From Lichenicoccus sp965276875 (GTDB lineage Bacteria; Pseudomonadota; Alphaproteobacteria; Acetobacterales; Acetobacteraceae), in assembly GCF_965276875.1 (NCBI RefSeq), contig NZ_OZ255701.1, positions 2,170,001-2,234,000 of the forward strand: a DNA stretch of 64,000 nt. Reading direction: 5' to 3'. The notes below the pieces were generated by a model that was given only the letters and a program-made list of their open reading frames with translations, did not search any database and had not been told where the DNA came from. Shown piece by piece: positions 51,309-59,171 of the stretch. The stretch's first letter is position 1. Every line of letters begins with the position of its first letter. The translations under genes and the position numbers were made by a program.

Positions 51309-52313
51309 ATGGCAGCTTGTCACTGTGTACCCTTCGTCCAATCCGGCTGTGCCATGGTCTCGCATGAGGGGCGCCACGCCGTGAGCCTCATCAATGATGG
51401 GATGATCACAGCCAACCCACAGCCCTTTGCACCAGAGCAGCGCACGATCATCGTGACCGGGGTGGCGCGTTCGGGCACCAGTATGATCGCGCAACTGGTC
51501 AGCATCGCCGGCGTCTCCATGGGCCACACCTTCGATGAGGTTGTCTTTGAAGACCACGCAGTCGCCGACGCCTTTTCCAGCAGCGATCCGGACGTGCTCG
51601 CCCACCTGGTCGCCGCCCGCAACGAGCAGGCAAAGGTGTGGGGCTTCAAGCGGCCGCACGTGTTCCATCTCAACGCGCCGGATTTCCAGGCTCTGTTCCG
51701 TGAGCCGCGCTTCATCATCACCTACCGCGATGCTGTGGCAGTGGCCAAGCGCAATGGCATTTCCGAATACACCGACGTCGTAACCAGCCTGCGCACAGCC
51801 GCCGCGGACATACAAAGGTGCGTAGAATTCACCCTTGCCCTCACCTGTCCGGCCCTGCTGATCAGCTATGAGAAGGCGTTGCTGCGTCCCGCGGCCTTGG
51901 TGGAGGAGCTGGTCGAATTCTGCGGCCTGGCCACGTCGCAGGCGGAGCGCGACCGCATGGCCGCGGCAGTCAAGGCCAATCGCGACGAATACGTGCAAGC
52001 CGCCAGGCGCCTGTTTCAGGGCTATGTCGACCGCATAAAGGATGGCGCGTTGCTCGGCTGGTGCTGGCAGATCGGCGTGCCCAGTCCCGTCACGCTGGAT
52101 ATCAGTATCGGCGATCGACCGCCGGTCTCAGTCATGGCCGATGATTTTCGCGCCGACCTCGCAGGCGCCGACGTGGGCTTTGGTTGCCATGCTTTCCATC
52201 TGGACCTGTCAGGGCTGGAAGTGGGCCCCGAAGCAGTCGTCACCGTCCGCGTGCACGAAAGGGTGTTCGAGCTCTCCGGAAGCGGCAAGACGATCGCCGA
52301 ATTGTCGAGCTAG
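51309..52313 (+). CDS. Sulfotransferase-like protein with C-terminal beta domain
   Basis: 334 residues; the start is uncertain (ATGs at 51309, 51354 and 51402 all have weak ribosome sites). Residues about 45-215 resemble the P-loop sulfotransferase fold: IIVTGVARSGTSMIAQLVS (nucleotide-binding loop) and RFIITYRDAVAVAKRN (3'-phosphate Arg/Ser region). Residues about 235-325 form a separate domain, LLGWCWQIGVPSPVTLDISI, FRADLAGADVGFGCHAFHLD, of a kind also seen fused to glycosyltransferases in related bacteria. The PAPS-binding reading is by motif shape only; it could instead bind another nucleotide. It abuts the candidate origin spacer. Confidence 0.65.
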   Translation: MAACHCVPFVQSGCAMVSHEGRHAVSLINDGMITANPQPFAPEQRTIIVTGVARSGTSMIAQLVSIAGVSMGHTFDEVVFEDHAVADAFSSSDPDVLAHLVAARNEQAKVWGFKRPHVFHLNAPDFQALFREPRFIITYRDAVAVAKRNGISEYTDVVTSLRTAAADIQRCVEFTLALTCPALLISYEKALLRPAALVEELVEFCGLATSQAERDRMAAAVKANRDEYVQAARRLFQGYVDRIKDGALLGWCWQIGVPSPVTLDISIGDRPPVSVMADDFRADLAGADVGFGCHAFHLDLSGLEVGPEAVVTVRVHERVFELSGSGKTIAELSS

Positions 52314-52648
52314 CGTGCCGCCATGCTTGGTTGCGCGAAGCGTCGGGAGACATGGGGTACGTGGGGATAGACTCCCCGTTACGCAGAGGGCGACCGAAGT
52401 ACTGGGGATGAACTTCCATATCAGCGTACACGGGGGTTGTACACAGCCCCGGCGGCGCCAGTCCGGGATACTCCGCAAGGACGCTTACGCAAACTGGATG
52501 TTTCCTGCGAGGGACCTGTGCACAGAGTGGGGTACATTTTGCGAAGACCGGGTACCCCATGTTCCACATGCATCAACAACCCTCGCTCCATTTCTTTCTT
52601 CTTATTTCATGTCTAGAGGTGAGGTCTTCCTCGATGGGGTCGGAGTTC
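52314..52648. other. Candidate chromosomal replication origin (oriC) upstream of hemE
   Basis: A 335-base gene-free spacer. In Caulobacter and Rickettsia the origin lies beside hemE. It contains five sites resembling the DnaA box TTATCCACA: 52362-52370 (minus, CTATCCCCA), 52403-52411 (minus, TCATCCCCA), 52437-52445 (TTGTACACA), 52516-52524 (CTGTGCACA) and 52560-52568 (TGTTCCACA), with two or three mismatches each. An AT-rich pyrimidine tract is at 52590-52610 (ATTTCTTTCTTCTTATTTCAT). The 8-base word TGGGGTAC occurs three times. No single box is perfect, so the call is a candidate. The hemE promoter must also be here. Confidence 0.5.
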
Positions 52649-53704
52649 ATGACTGCTAAACCACTGCTGCGCGTTCTGGCCGGAGAGACCGTCTCGCCGC
52701 CGCCGATCTGGCTCATGCGGCAGGCTGGTCGCTATCTTCCGGAGTTTCGCGCCCTGCGCGCACAAGCCGACTTCATCACCCGTTGCATGACCCCGGATAC
52801 CGCAACCGAGCTCACCTTGCAGCCGATCCGTCGCTTTGGCATGGATGGCGCCATCCTGTTCAGCGACATTCTCATCCTGCCCTGGTCGATGGGTCAGCAG
52901 CTCGCCTTCATCGAAGGCACCGGGCCGGTGCTCGAGCCGATCCGCACTGCGGCGGATATTGTGCGGCTGCGTAGCGGAGAGCGTGCCGAGCGCATGGCGC
53001 CGGTCATGCAGACGTTGCGCCGGCTTCGTGACACGCTTGATGCGCCGGGTGAGATCGGGGTCGGCCGTGGTGGCCAGACCACCCTGATCGGCTTTGCCGG
53101 TGCGCCGTTCACCGTCGCCTGCTACATGGTCGAAGGTGGCGGCTCCCGAGACTTTGCGATCACCCGTGGCATGGCATTCTCCGAGCCGGCTTTGTTCGAC
53201 CGGTTGATCGACCTGCTGATCGAAGCCACGGCGGCCATGCTCTGCGAGCAGATTGAAGCCGGAGCGGAGGCGGTCATGCTGTTCGATAGCTGGTCGGGTC
53301 TGCTGCCGCCTTCGCAGTTCGAGCGTTACGTCATTGCCCCGACCCGGGCGATCGTCCAGGCCATCCGCGCGGTGCACCCACAGACGCCGATCATTGGGTT
53401 TCCGCGCCTTTGCGGTGTCCTTGCCGGACGCTATGCGGCGCTGACCGGGATCCAGGCGATCGGGCTGGATACCGGCGCTGATCTCGGCCTCGTCGCGACC
53501 CAGCTGCCGCAAGGCATGGCGATGCAGGGCAATCTCGATCCGCTCTGCCTGATCGCGGGTGGCCTGCCGCTTGCCCAAGAGACCCGGGCGATCCGTGCCG
53601 CGATGGCCGGGCGGCCCCATATCTTCAATCTCGGGCACGGCGTGCTGCCGCAGACGCCGGTCGAGCATGTGCAGAACCTGGTGGAGCTGGTGCGGCGTGC
53701 CTAA
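52649..53704 (+). CDS. hemE: Uroporphyrinogen decarboxylase
   Basis: 351 residues. Signatures: PPPIWLMRQAGRYLPEFRAL (substrate-binding Arg residues), AILFSDILILPWSMGQ, GFAGAPFTVACYMVEGGG and MLFDSWSGLLPPSQFERYV. It converts uroporphyrinogen III to coproporphyrinogen III on the path to haem and bacteriochlorophyll. ATG at 52649 with GGAG five bases ahead is chosen; an ATG at 52634 would add five residues. hemJ follows 33 bases later. Confidence 0.96.
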   Translation: MTAKPLLRVLAGETVSPPPIWLMRQAGRYLPEFRALRAQADFITRCMTPDTATELTLQPIRRFGMDGAILFSDILILPWSMGQQLAFIEGTGPVLEPIRTAADIVRLRSGERAERMAPVMQTLRRLRDTLDAPGEIGVGRGGQTTLIGFAGAPFTVACYMVEGGGSRDFAITRGMAFSEPALFDRLIDLLIEATAAMLCEQIEAGAEAVMLFDSWSGLLPPSQFERYVIAPTRAIVQAIRAVHPQTPIIGFPRLCGVLAGRYAALTGIQAIGLDTGADLGLVATQLPQGMAMQGNLDPLCLIAGGLPLAQETRAIRAAMAGRPHIFNLGHGVLPQTPVEHVQNLVELVRRA

Positions 53705-53737
53705 GACACAAACCAAACCGACCTCGGCAGGTGCCGC

Positions 53738-54187
53738 GTGATCGCCGCACTCGGCCCCTATTTGCTATGGGAAAAGGCGCTGCACATCATCTCGGTCATC
53801 GCCTGGATGGCGGGGCTGTTCTATCTCCCGCGGCTGTTCGTCTATCATTGCACGACACCGAGCGGATCAGCGCAGAGCGAACTATTCAAGATCATGGAGC
53901 GCCGTCTGCTGCGGCAGATCATGAACCCGGCGATGATCGCCTCGTTCGCCTTTGGTCTGCTACTGGTGTTGACGCCGGGAGCGGTGAACTGGGATGCCGG
54001 GTGGTGGTGGGTCAAACTCAGCAGCGTGCTGCTGTTGGCCACGTTCCATGGCGCCTGCGGCTCCTGGCGGCGGGCGTTCGCGGAGGACCGCAACGTGAAG
54101 TCGGAGAGATTCTTTCGTGTTGCCAACGAAGTGCCGACCGTGTTGATGCTCGTGATCGTGATCATGGCTATTGTGCAACCGTTTTGA
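53738..54187 (+). CDS. hemJ: HemJ protoporphyrinogen oxidase
   Basis: 149 residues with four membrane helices, from a GTG start with AGGTG upstream. Family blocks: LLWEKALHIISVIAWMAGLF (conserved His), YLPRLFVYHC, MERRLLRQIMNPAMIASFAF and FHGACGSWRRAFAEDRN. HemJ oxidises protoporphyrinogen IX in the inner membrane. It is in operon with hemE, and both feed haem and bacteriochlorophyll synthesis. In many relatives rho follows hemJ; here a GH5 gene does. Confidence 0.92.
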   Translation: MIAALGPYLLWEKALHIISVIAWMAGLFYLPRLFVYHCTTPSGSAQSELFKIMERRLLRQIMNPAMIASFAFGLLLVLTPGAVNWDAGWWWVKLSSVLLLATFHGACGSWRRAFAEDRNVKSERFFRVANEVPTVLMLVIVIMAIVQPF

Positions 54188-54212
54188 CCAACCCGTATAA
54201 GGATCTCCCGAT

Positions 54213-55343
54213 ATGGCGCTAAAGTCCGCGCGCGCCGCTTGCCGTAGTGTCTGGGCCGCGGTGGGCCTGCTGATCTGCATGGCGCAAGCCTCGGCCGCTG
54301 TACCTCCGGCGCGTCTGGCGGTTCTGGATCGCGGCATCAACATTGTGCACTGGTTTCGCTTCGTCTCAAACCAAAATGCCCGTGCCATGGCCGCCTACAT
54401 GGGAGAACCGGCGCTTGTCGATCTCAAAAAAGCCGGCTTTACCTATGTCCGCCTGGCGGTTGGCCCCGAAGAGGTGATGAGCGGCAACCATATAGAGGCC
54501 GACAAGCTTACAGCGCTAGAGAGCGCCATCGCACGGATAGAGCATGCCGGGCTTGGGGTCATGGTGGAGGCGCACCCGGAAAAGATCGAGAACTGGGATC
54601 TCCAGAACAATGCGATGGCACGACAGGAACTGTTCGGATTTTGGCATGACCTGGCGCCCGCGCTGAAGCCCTTTCCCGCTGCTCTGACCTTCCCTGAGCT
54701 CGTCAACGAACCCAGCGTCAAGGACCCGGCGCAATGGGATGCGCTGCAACGCCAGTTGCTCGCGCAGGTGCGTGATGCCCTCCCCAAGGACACCATCATC
54801 CTCACGGGATCGGACTGGAGCAGCATCGACGGACTTCTGAAAGTGCGCCCGGTCGCCGATGCCAATGTGGTCTACAGCTTCCACAGCTACGAACCGCAAC
54901 TGCTCGCTTTGCTGGGGTTCTGGGATTCTGCCATCAACAAGAAGCAGCTTGCCGCCAATCTGCCGTTCCCGGCATCTGATCCCAAGCAATGCAAGGCGGC
55001 CATTGCCGCAATTACGGATCCGCACACCCATGCCGTTGCGGAATACTGGTGCTCGCTGCATCCGGACGACGCGATGATTTCAAGGAACCTGGCGCGCGCC
55101 ACCCAATGGGGACATGAGCATCGCGTCTCGGTTGCCATGACCGAGTTCGGCGCCTCCTCCGAACTCAATTCCCCCGCTCGTTTGGCGTATTTCTCCGCGG
55201 TCCGGCGGTCCGCGGAGAAGCTGGGTTTGCCTTGGGCACTCTGGGGACTCGACGACCAGATGGGGCTGGGCCAGTCCACCGGCAGCCAGTCTGCGGCGAT
55301 CAGGCTCCCACCCGACACCATGCGAGCGTTGGGCCTGCGCTGA
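54213..55343 (+). CDS. Secreted GH5 family glycoside hydrolase
   Basis: 376 residues with a Sec signal (hydrophobic about 12-27, cleavage near ASA-A). The (beta/alpha)8 GH5 domain shows LDRGINIVHWFRF, AGFTYVRLAVGPEEV, the acid/base in FPELVNEPSVKDP (Asn-Glu-Pro motif) and the nucleophile Glu in VAMTEFGASSELN. GH5 enzymes cut cellulose, mannan or other beta-glucans. Domain content suggests export to periplasm or outside. It follows hemJ by 25 bases but is not functionally related. Substrate unknown; an exopolysaccharide-processing role is possible. Confidence 0.85.
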   Translation: MALKSARAACRSVWAAVGLLICMAQASAAVPPARLAVLDRGINIVHWFRFVSNQNARAMAAYMGEPALVDLKKAGFTYVRLAVGPEEVMSGNHIEADKLTALESAIARIEHAGLGVMVEAHPEKIENWDLQNNAMARQELFGFWHDLAPALKPFPAALTFPELVNEPSVKDPAQWDALQRQLLAQVRDALPKDTIILTGSDWSSIDGLLKVRPVADANVVYSFHSYEPQLLALLGFWDSAINKKQLAANLPFPASDPKQCKAAIAAITDPHTHAVAEYWCSLHPDDAMISRNLARATQWGHEHRVSVAMTEFGASSELNSPARLAYFSAVRRSAEKLGLPWALWGLDDQMGLGQSTGSQSAAIRLPPDTMRALGLR

Positions 55344-55352
55344 TCGGTGCCG

Positions 55353-56519
55353 TCACATCAGAATGATTTCGACGCGTCTGTTCTGCGGCTCGCGGACGCC
55401 CTGCGCCGTTGGCACCAGAGGGTGGGTCTCGCCGAAGCCATGCGTGGTGATCTCTGAGGGCTGTACGCCGTCTCGCAGCAGTTCGACTTCGACCGACTTG
55501 GCGCGTCGTAGCGACAGGCCAAGATTATATTTCGCGGTCCCTGAAAGATCGGTGTAGCCATTGACCTCGAGTCGCGTCGTCTGGACGTAAATGCTGGCGT
55601 TGGCGGCCGAGGCGACGATCTCCCTGGCACGGGGAGAGAGATCGGCGCGATCCCAGTCAAAAAACACGAGGTAGGTTCGCGCGGCCGCAGGCGCCGGCGG
55701 CGGCGGTTGTGCCACGACCATCGGCGGCGGCGCTGCCGCAACCCCGAAGGCATAGGCGACGCCAAGCGTCACCACATGAACGAAGATGTCGCGCTGGAAG
55801 CCGATTCCGCCCCTGACCACCACGTTGTCGACCTTGTTGTAGAAGACACTGTTGAGATCTCCGGCATTATGAATTCCCACCAGCCGATAATCCGCCGTCA
55901 GCGCAAGACCCGGAACCGAGGTGATTGGAATAGCCACGCCGGCGATGCCCTCGTAGGCGAAATTCGGACCCGACGTGCCGCCAATATGGTTGAGGTCGCC
56001 GTTCGACAGGAACTCGGGGGACGTTTGGTGCGTCCACAACGCTCCGGCCCCGACGCCAAGGTAGGGGCTGAAGGAGGTGATATCCATGCCGTATTCCGGC
56101 AGCTTGAAAGCATAGAGCGCCTCGAGAAATCCGCCGTAGGATTCCTGGTGGCCCGTCTGCCTGCCGGTTAACGGGGTCACCGGCACCAGATTGTTCAGGC
56201 TGTTATATTCGTAGGCGTCGAGCACGTCGATCTGCACGCCGTTCGAGAACGCCCATCCGGCGGCGCCGGCGCCGATGAAGCCAAGGTTGTAGCGTTCGGT
56301 TGCCGGACCCGGACCAAACGGCCCGTCATTCGGGCGGACTGCTACATCCTGCAGGATGCTCGGCCCTCCGGCGAACCCGATATAGGGATGTCCGCTGGAG
56401 AAGCCCTCCATGAAGCCCGGCGCCGGCGCCGGTCGCACCGGGTTCTGAGCGACAGCATGTGTCGCCAGACACGTCATCAGGAAGGCGCAGCCAAGCGAGC
56501 CTCTTGTAAGCAACGACAT
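55353..56519 (-). CDS. OmpA-family outer-membrane protein
   Basis: 388 residues from the ATG at 56519, which has AAGGGACA upstream and gives a clean signal peptide (cleavage after THAVAQ). Residues about 40-265 are an OmpA-like beta-barrel (HPYIGFAGGP, YEYNSLNNL, FAYEGIAGVAIP). A Pro-rich hinge VVAQPPPPAPAAAR leads to a peptidoglycan-binding OmpA domain: YLVFFDWDRADLSPRAREIV, VNGYTDLSGTAKYNLGLSLR, RRAKSVEVELL and EPQNRRVEIIL. It links outer membrane and cell wall. It converges with the GH5 gene. Confidence 0.92.
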   Translation of the reverse strand: MSLLTRGSLGCAFLMTCLATHAVAQNPVRPAPAPGFMEGFSSGHPYIGFAGGPSILQDVAVRPNDGPFGPGPATERYNLGFIGAGAAGWAFSNGVQIDVLDAYEYNSLNNLVPVTPLTGRQTGHQESYGGFLEALYAFKLPEYGMDITSFSPYLGVGAGALWTHQTSPEFLSNGDLNHIGGTSGPNFAYEGIAGVAIPITSVPGLALTADYRLVGIHNAGDLNSVFYNKVDNVVVRGGIGFQRDIFVHVVTLGVAYAFGVAAAPPPMVVAQPPPPAPAAARTYLVFFDWDRADLSPRAREIVASAANASIYVQTTRLEVNGYTDLSGTAKYNLGLSLRRAKSVEVELLRDGVQPSEITTHGFGETHPLVPTAQGVREPQNRRVEIILM

Positions 56520-56619
56520 CACGACTGTCCCTTCAGCAATTCCTAAATAAATCCAGTTCATGAGAACAAGGCGCATGACCGCTGGCGGGAACGCACGATT
56601 CCTGGCGCAGCGAGACTTC

Positions 56620-57024
56620 TCAGGCGTGCAACGTCGCCGGGTCTATAGTGAGTCGAAGCCGCTCCACCAGATGACCGTTGAGCACGTGATTACGGAAAAT
56701 CTCCTCGATATCCTCATCGGTTTGATAACGATACCAAACTGCGTCGGGATAGATCACCATGACCGGTCCATGCTCGCAGACATTAAAGCAGCCGGCATGG
56801 TTGATTCTGATCCGCCGAACCCCCCGCGCCATCCCCAGCCTGCACATGTAGTCGCAAAGCGCCCGGCTGCCCTTCGAGGAGCAGCAACCGCGGCGATGGG
56901 TAGCGGGTCGCTGGTTGACGCAACAAAACACGTGCAGCCGGTAGAGCGGCTCCAAATGCACATCGATCACCCTTGGATCATGAAGGTTCGGTAGCCAGCA
57001 GACTCGTCGCGGCACTCGACTCAT
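56620..57024 (-). CDS. (2Fe-2S) ferredoxin-like protein
   Basis: About 134 residues. Thioredoxin-like 2Fe-2S ferredoxin pattern: YRLHVFCCVNQRPATHRRGC, RALCDYMC, then INHAGCFNVCEHGPVMVIYP and DAVWYRYQTDEDIEEIF. The Cys-x11-Cys and Cys-x3-Cys pairs bind the cluster. The start is uncertain: ATG at 57024 is used, but GTG at 56970 gives a product closer to the usual 100 residues. It is an electron-transfer protein of unknown partner; it diverges from a norD remnant. Confidence 0.82.
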   Translation of the reverse strand: MSRVPRRVCWLPNLHDPRVIDVHLEPLYRLHVFCCVNQRPATHRRGCCSSKGSRALCDYMCRLGMARGVRRIRINHAGCFNVCEHGPVMVIYPDAVWYRYQTDEDIEEIFRNHVLNGHLVERLRLTIDPATLHA

Positions 57025-57051
57025 GATCAAAAATACTGGCTTCGACATTGA

Positions 57052-57363
57052 CGCGCTTGGCGACGCCATTCTCGCCACGGCTTCGCCGGTATGAGGCCCT
57101 GGCGCCGGCTGTTGCTCGTGCTGACCGACGGCGAGCCCGCTGACATCGACGTCGCGGACAACCGGGACCTGGTGACGGATGCGCGCCGTGCGGTCCTGGC
57201 ATTGCGACAATCGGGGATCGACGTGTTCGGCATAGCCCTGGACCCGCGCGGTGCCGGGTGTGCTACGGCGATTTTCGGTCGTGCGAACACCATGACGCTG
57301 CGCGAGTTGGCGGACCTGCCGGCGCGGCTCGCCGGCCTCTATGTTCGCCTGCGGAACCGCTGA
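57052..57363 (+). pseudogene. norD: norD 3' remnant (VWA domain tail)
   Basis: The frame reads MRPWRRLLLVLTDGEPADID, VADNRDLVTDARRAVLALR, GIDVFGIALD and ends LPARLAGLYVRLRN. This is the C-terminal third of NorD, the von Willebrand-type protein that with NorQ activates nitric oxide reductase (full length about 600 residues). No start or upstream domain is present; the frame is closed by TGA at 57049. No norCBQ genes are in the window. An ATG at 57091 could start a 90-residue peptide, but a remnant is more likely. Confidence 0.75.
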
Positions 57364-57372
57364 CGCCTTGGC

Positions 57373-58410
57373 CTAACGGTGGCCGGTGGCTGCCGTCGGG
57401 ATGCCCTCGATGGGACACTCCTCGGTGCCGACAGTGGCTCGGGTCAACGCCTCGACCATTTCGCGTGTCGCGTCCGGATCGGCGATCCATTTGCCATAGA
57501 AGTCGTAGGGACAGGCGGCGACACCCTTGTCGCCGTCACCGGAATTGATCATGCCGGTGTAGCCGCGGTGCAGCAGCTTGAAGAGATGGTTTTCGGACTG
57601 CATGTTTTGTCGCGCATCGCGGATCAGCGACTTCGACAGCGCCGCATATTGTATGCCGTATTCCTCGGTGCCGCACTCGCCGAGCGTGCGGCCGTCGAAA
57701 CCGATGATCGAGGAATGGCCAAAATAGGAATACACGCCGTCGAAGCCCGCGGCGTTTGCCACCGCCACATAGACGTTGTTGGCCCAGGCCATCGCCTTGG
57801 ACATCATGATCTGCTGTTCCTTGGCCGGATACATATAGCCCTGGCAGCGGATAATCAGTTCGGCGCCCTTCATGGCGCAGTCGCGCCAGATCTCCGGATA
57901 GTTGCCATCGTCGCAGATGATCAGGCTGATCTTCATCCCCTTGGGGCCGTCCGATACATAGGTGCAGGTGCCGGGATACCAGCCCTCGATCGGCACCCAG
58001 GGCATGATCTTGCGATATTTCTGGACCACCTCGCCCTTGTCGTTCATCAGGATGAGTGTGTTGTAGGGCGCCTTGTGCGGATGCTCCTCGTGCCTCTCGC
58101 CGGTTAGCGAGAACACGCCCCAGACTTTGGCGCGCCGGCATGCCTCGGCAAGTATTTCGGTCTCCTCGCCAGGCACCGAGGATGCCGTCTCGTACATCTC
58201 CTTGCTGTCGTACATGATGCCGTGGGTGGAGTATTCCGGAAAGATCACGAGGTCCATGCCGGGAAGGCCGGTCTTCATGCCGATCAGCATTTCGGCAATC
58301 CTGTTGGTGTTTTCCAGGACCTCCGCCTTGCTGTGCAGGCGCGGCATCTTGTAGTTGACCACGGCAACCCCGACTGTGTCCGCGCTGCTGGAAATGTCAC
58401 CGTGCAACAT
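57373..58410 (-). CDS. amiE: Aliphatic amidase
   Basis: 345 residues, almost exactly the Pseudomonas AmiE length. The nitrilase-superfamily triad is at the same positions: Glu59 (FPEYSTHG), Lys134 (KYRKIMPW) and Cys166 (LIICDDGNYPEIWRD). It hydrolyses short aliphatic amides (acetamide, propionamide) to acid and ammonia in the cytoplasm. AGGGAGA precedes the ATG. It is the third gene of amiC-amiR-amiE and is separated from amiR by a 150-base leader. Confidence 0.97.
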   Translation of the reverse strand: MLHGDISSSADTVGVAVVNYKMPRLHSKAEVLENTNRIAEMLIGMKTGLPGMDLVIFPEYSTHGIMYDSKEMYETASSVPGEETEILAEACRRAKVWGVFSLTGERHEEHPHKAPYNTLILMNDKGEVVQKYRKIMPWVPIEGWYPGTCTYVSDGPKGMKISLIICDDGNYPEIWRDCAMKGAELIIRCQGYMYPAKEQQIMMSKAMAWANNVYVAVANAAGFDGVYSYFGHSSIIGFDGRTLGECGTEEYGIQYAALSKSLIRDARQNMQSENHLFKLLHRGYTGMINSGDGDKGVAACPYDFYGKWIADPDATREMVEALTRATVGTEECPIEGIPTAATGHR

Positions 58411-58560
58411 GTCAGTCTCTCCCTGTTGATGTGTTCAGCCGTCACTCTGTAGCGGTAGGGGCCCAGGCAAGCCTGTATGCGCCGCGGACGGGATAAGGGA
58501 GCGCACGGGGATCTCGCGCAACGCCACTGGTGCGCGGATGAGCCCAGCCGATTCATCAGC
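58411..58560 (-). promoter_or_regulatory. amiE leader, candidate ANTAR target
   Basis: The 150 bases between the amiR stop and the amiE start. AmiR-type ANTAR proteins act by antitermination in the amidase leader. Two structures are visible on the minus strand: CGCGCA...TGCGCG around a 10-base loop and CAGG-CTTG-CCTG. Neither matches the known ANTAR dual-hexaloop pattern exactly, so the site is inferred from position. Confidence 0.4.
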
Positions 58561-59169
58561 TTAAGGGTCGTCGCGCTGTATGTTCAAGTGCTCGTTTGCG
58601 TTGATGATGGCGTCGGCGATGTCTTCCATGCTGGTCCGCTTGCTCATGGCCTGTCTGCGGATGCTTTGATAGGCAGCTTCCTCCGTCAGATCCGCTTTCG
58701 CGATCAGGATCGACTTGGCGCGCTGGATACGTTGCATACCGCGCAGCTTGCGCTCCAGCCTAAGGGTCCTGCGACGCGACTCCTGTTGCTGCAGCCAAAG
58801 GCTCCGGGCCAGTGCGAGCTGTGTGAGCAAGCCGAACGGGCGCACCGGGCGTTCGATGACGGCGTGCACCTCGCTTTCGAGCACGAGCTGTAGGATCGAA
58901 GGGTTCTCGTAGCCGATCACCGCGATCAGGGTCGGCGTGATCCGCTCACCACTGCCAAGCAGCCGCAGCAGCGGCGCTCTGCTGTCATGGTCGATCGAGA
59001 TCACCACGACATCAATGCTGGCGGCGATCGCGTCCGGTACCGGCCAGGCGCTGGAAACGAAACAGCCGATCCGCCGGAGATGCTCGATCAGGCTCAATCC
59101 TTCGTGGTCGGGTCGATGCACGACCTCGACATGCAGCCCGCGCAGATCACGAAGGATCTGGATCGGCAC
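58561..59169 (-). CDS. amiR: AmiR-type ANTAR antiterminator
   Basis: 202 residues. A pseudo-receiver domain (1-120) lacks the usual phospho-Asp setting, then a coiled coil and an ANTAR RNA-binding domain (about 135-195): RKLRGMQRIQRAKSILIAKA, DLTEEAAYQSIRRQAMSKRT. In Pseudomonas AmiR binds the amidase leader mRNA and prevents termination when released by AmiC on amide binding. The gene starts two bases after the amiC stop, so it is coupled to its sensor. Confidence 0.93.
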   Translation of the reverse strand: MPIQILRDLRGLHVEVVHRPDHEGLSLIEHLRRIGCFVSSAWPVPDAIAASIDVVVISIDHDSRAPLLRLLGSGERITPTLIAVIGYENPSILQLVLESEVHAVIERPVRPFGLLTQLALARSLWLQQQESRRRTLRLERKLRGMQRIQRAKSILIAKADLTEEAAYQSIRRQAMSKRTSMEDIADAIINANEHLNIQRDDP

Positions 59170-59171
59170 GG

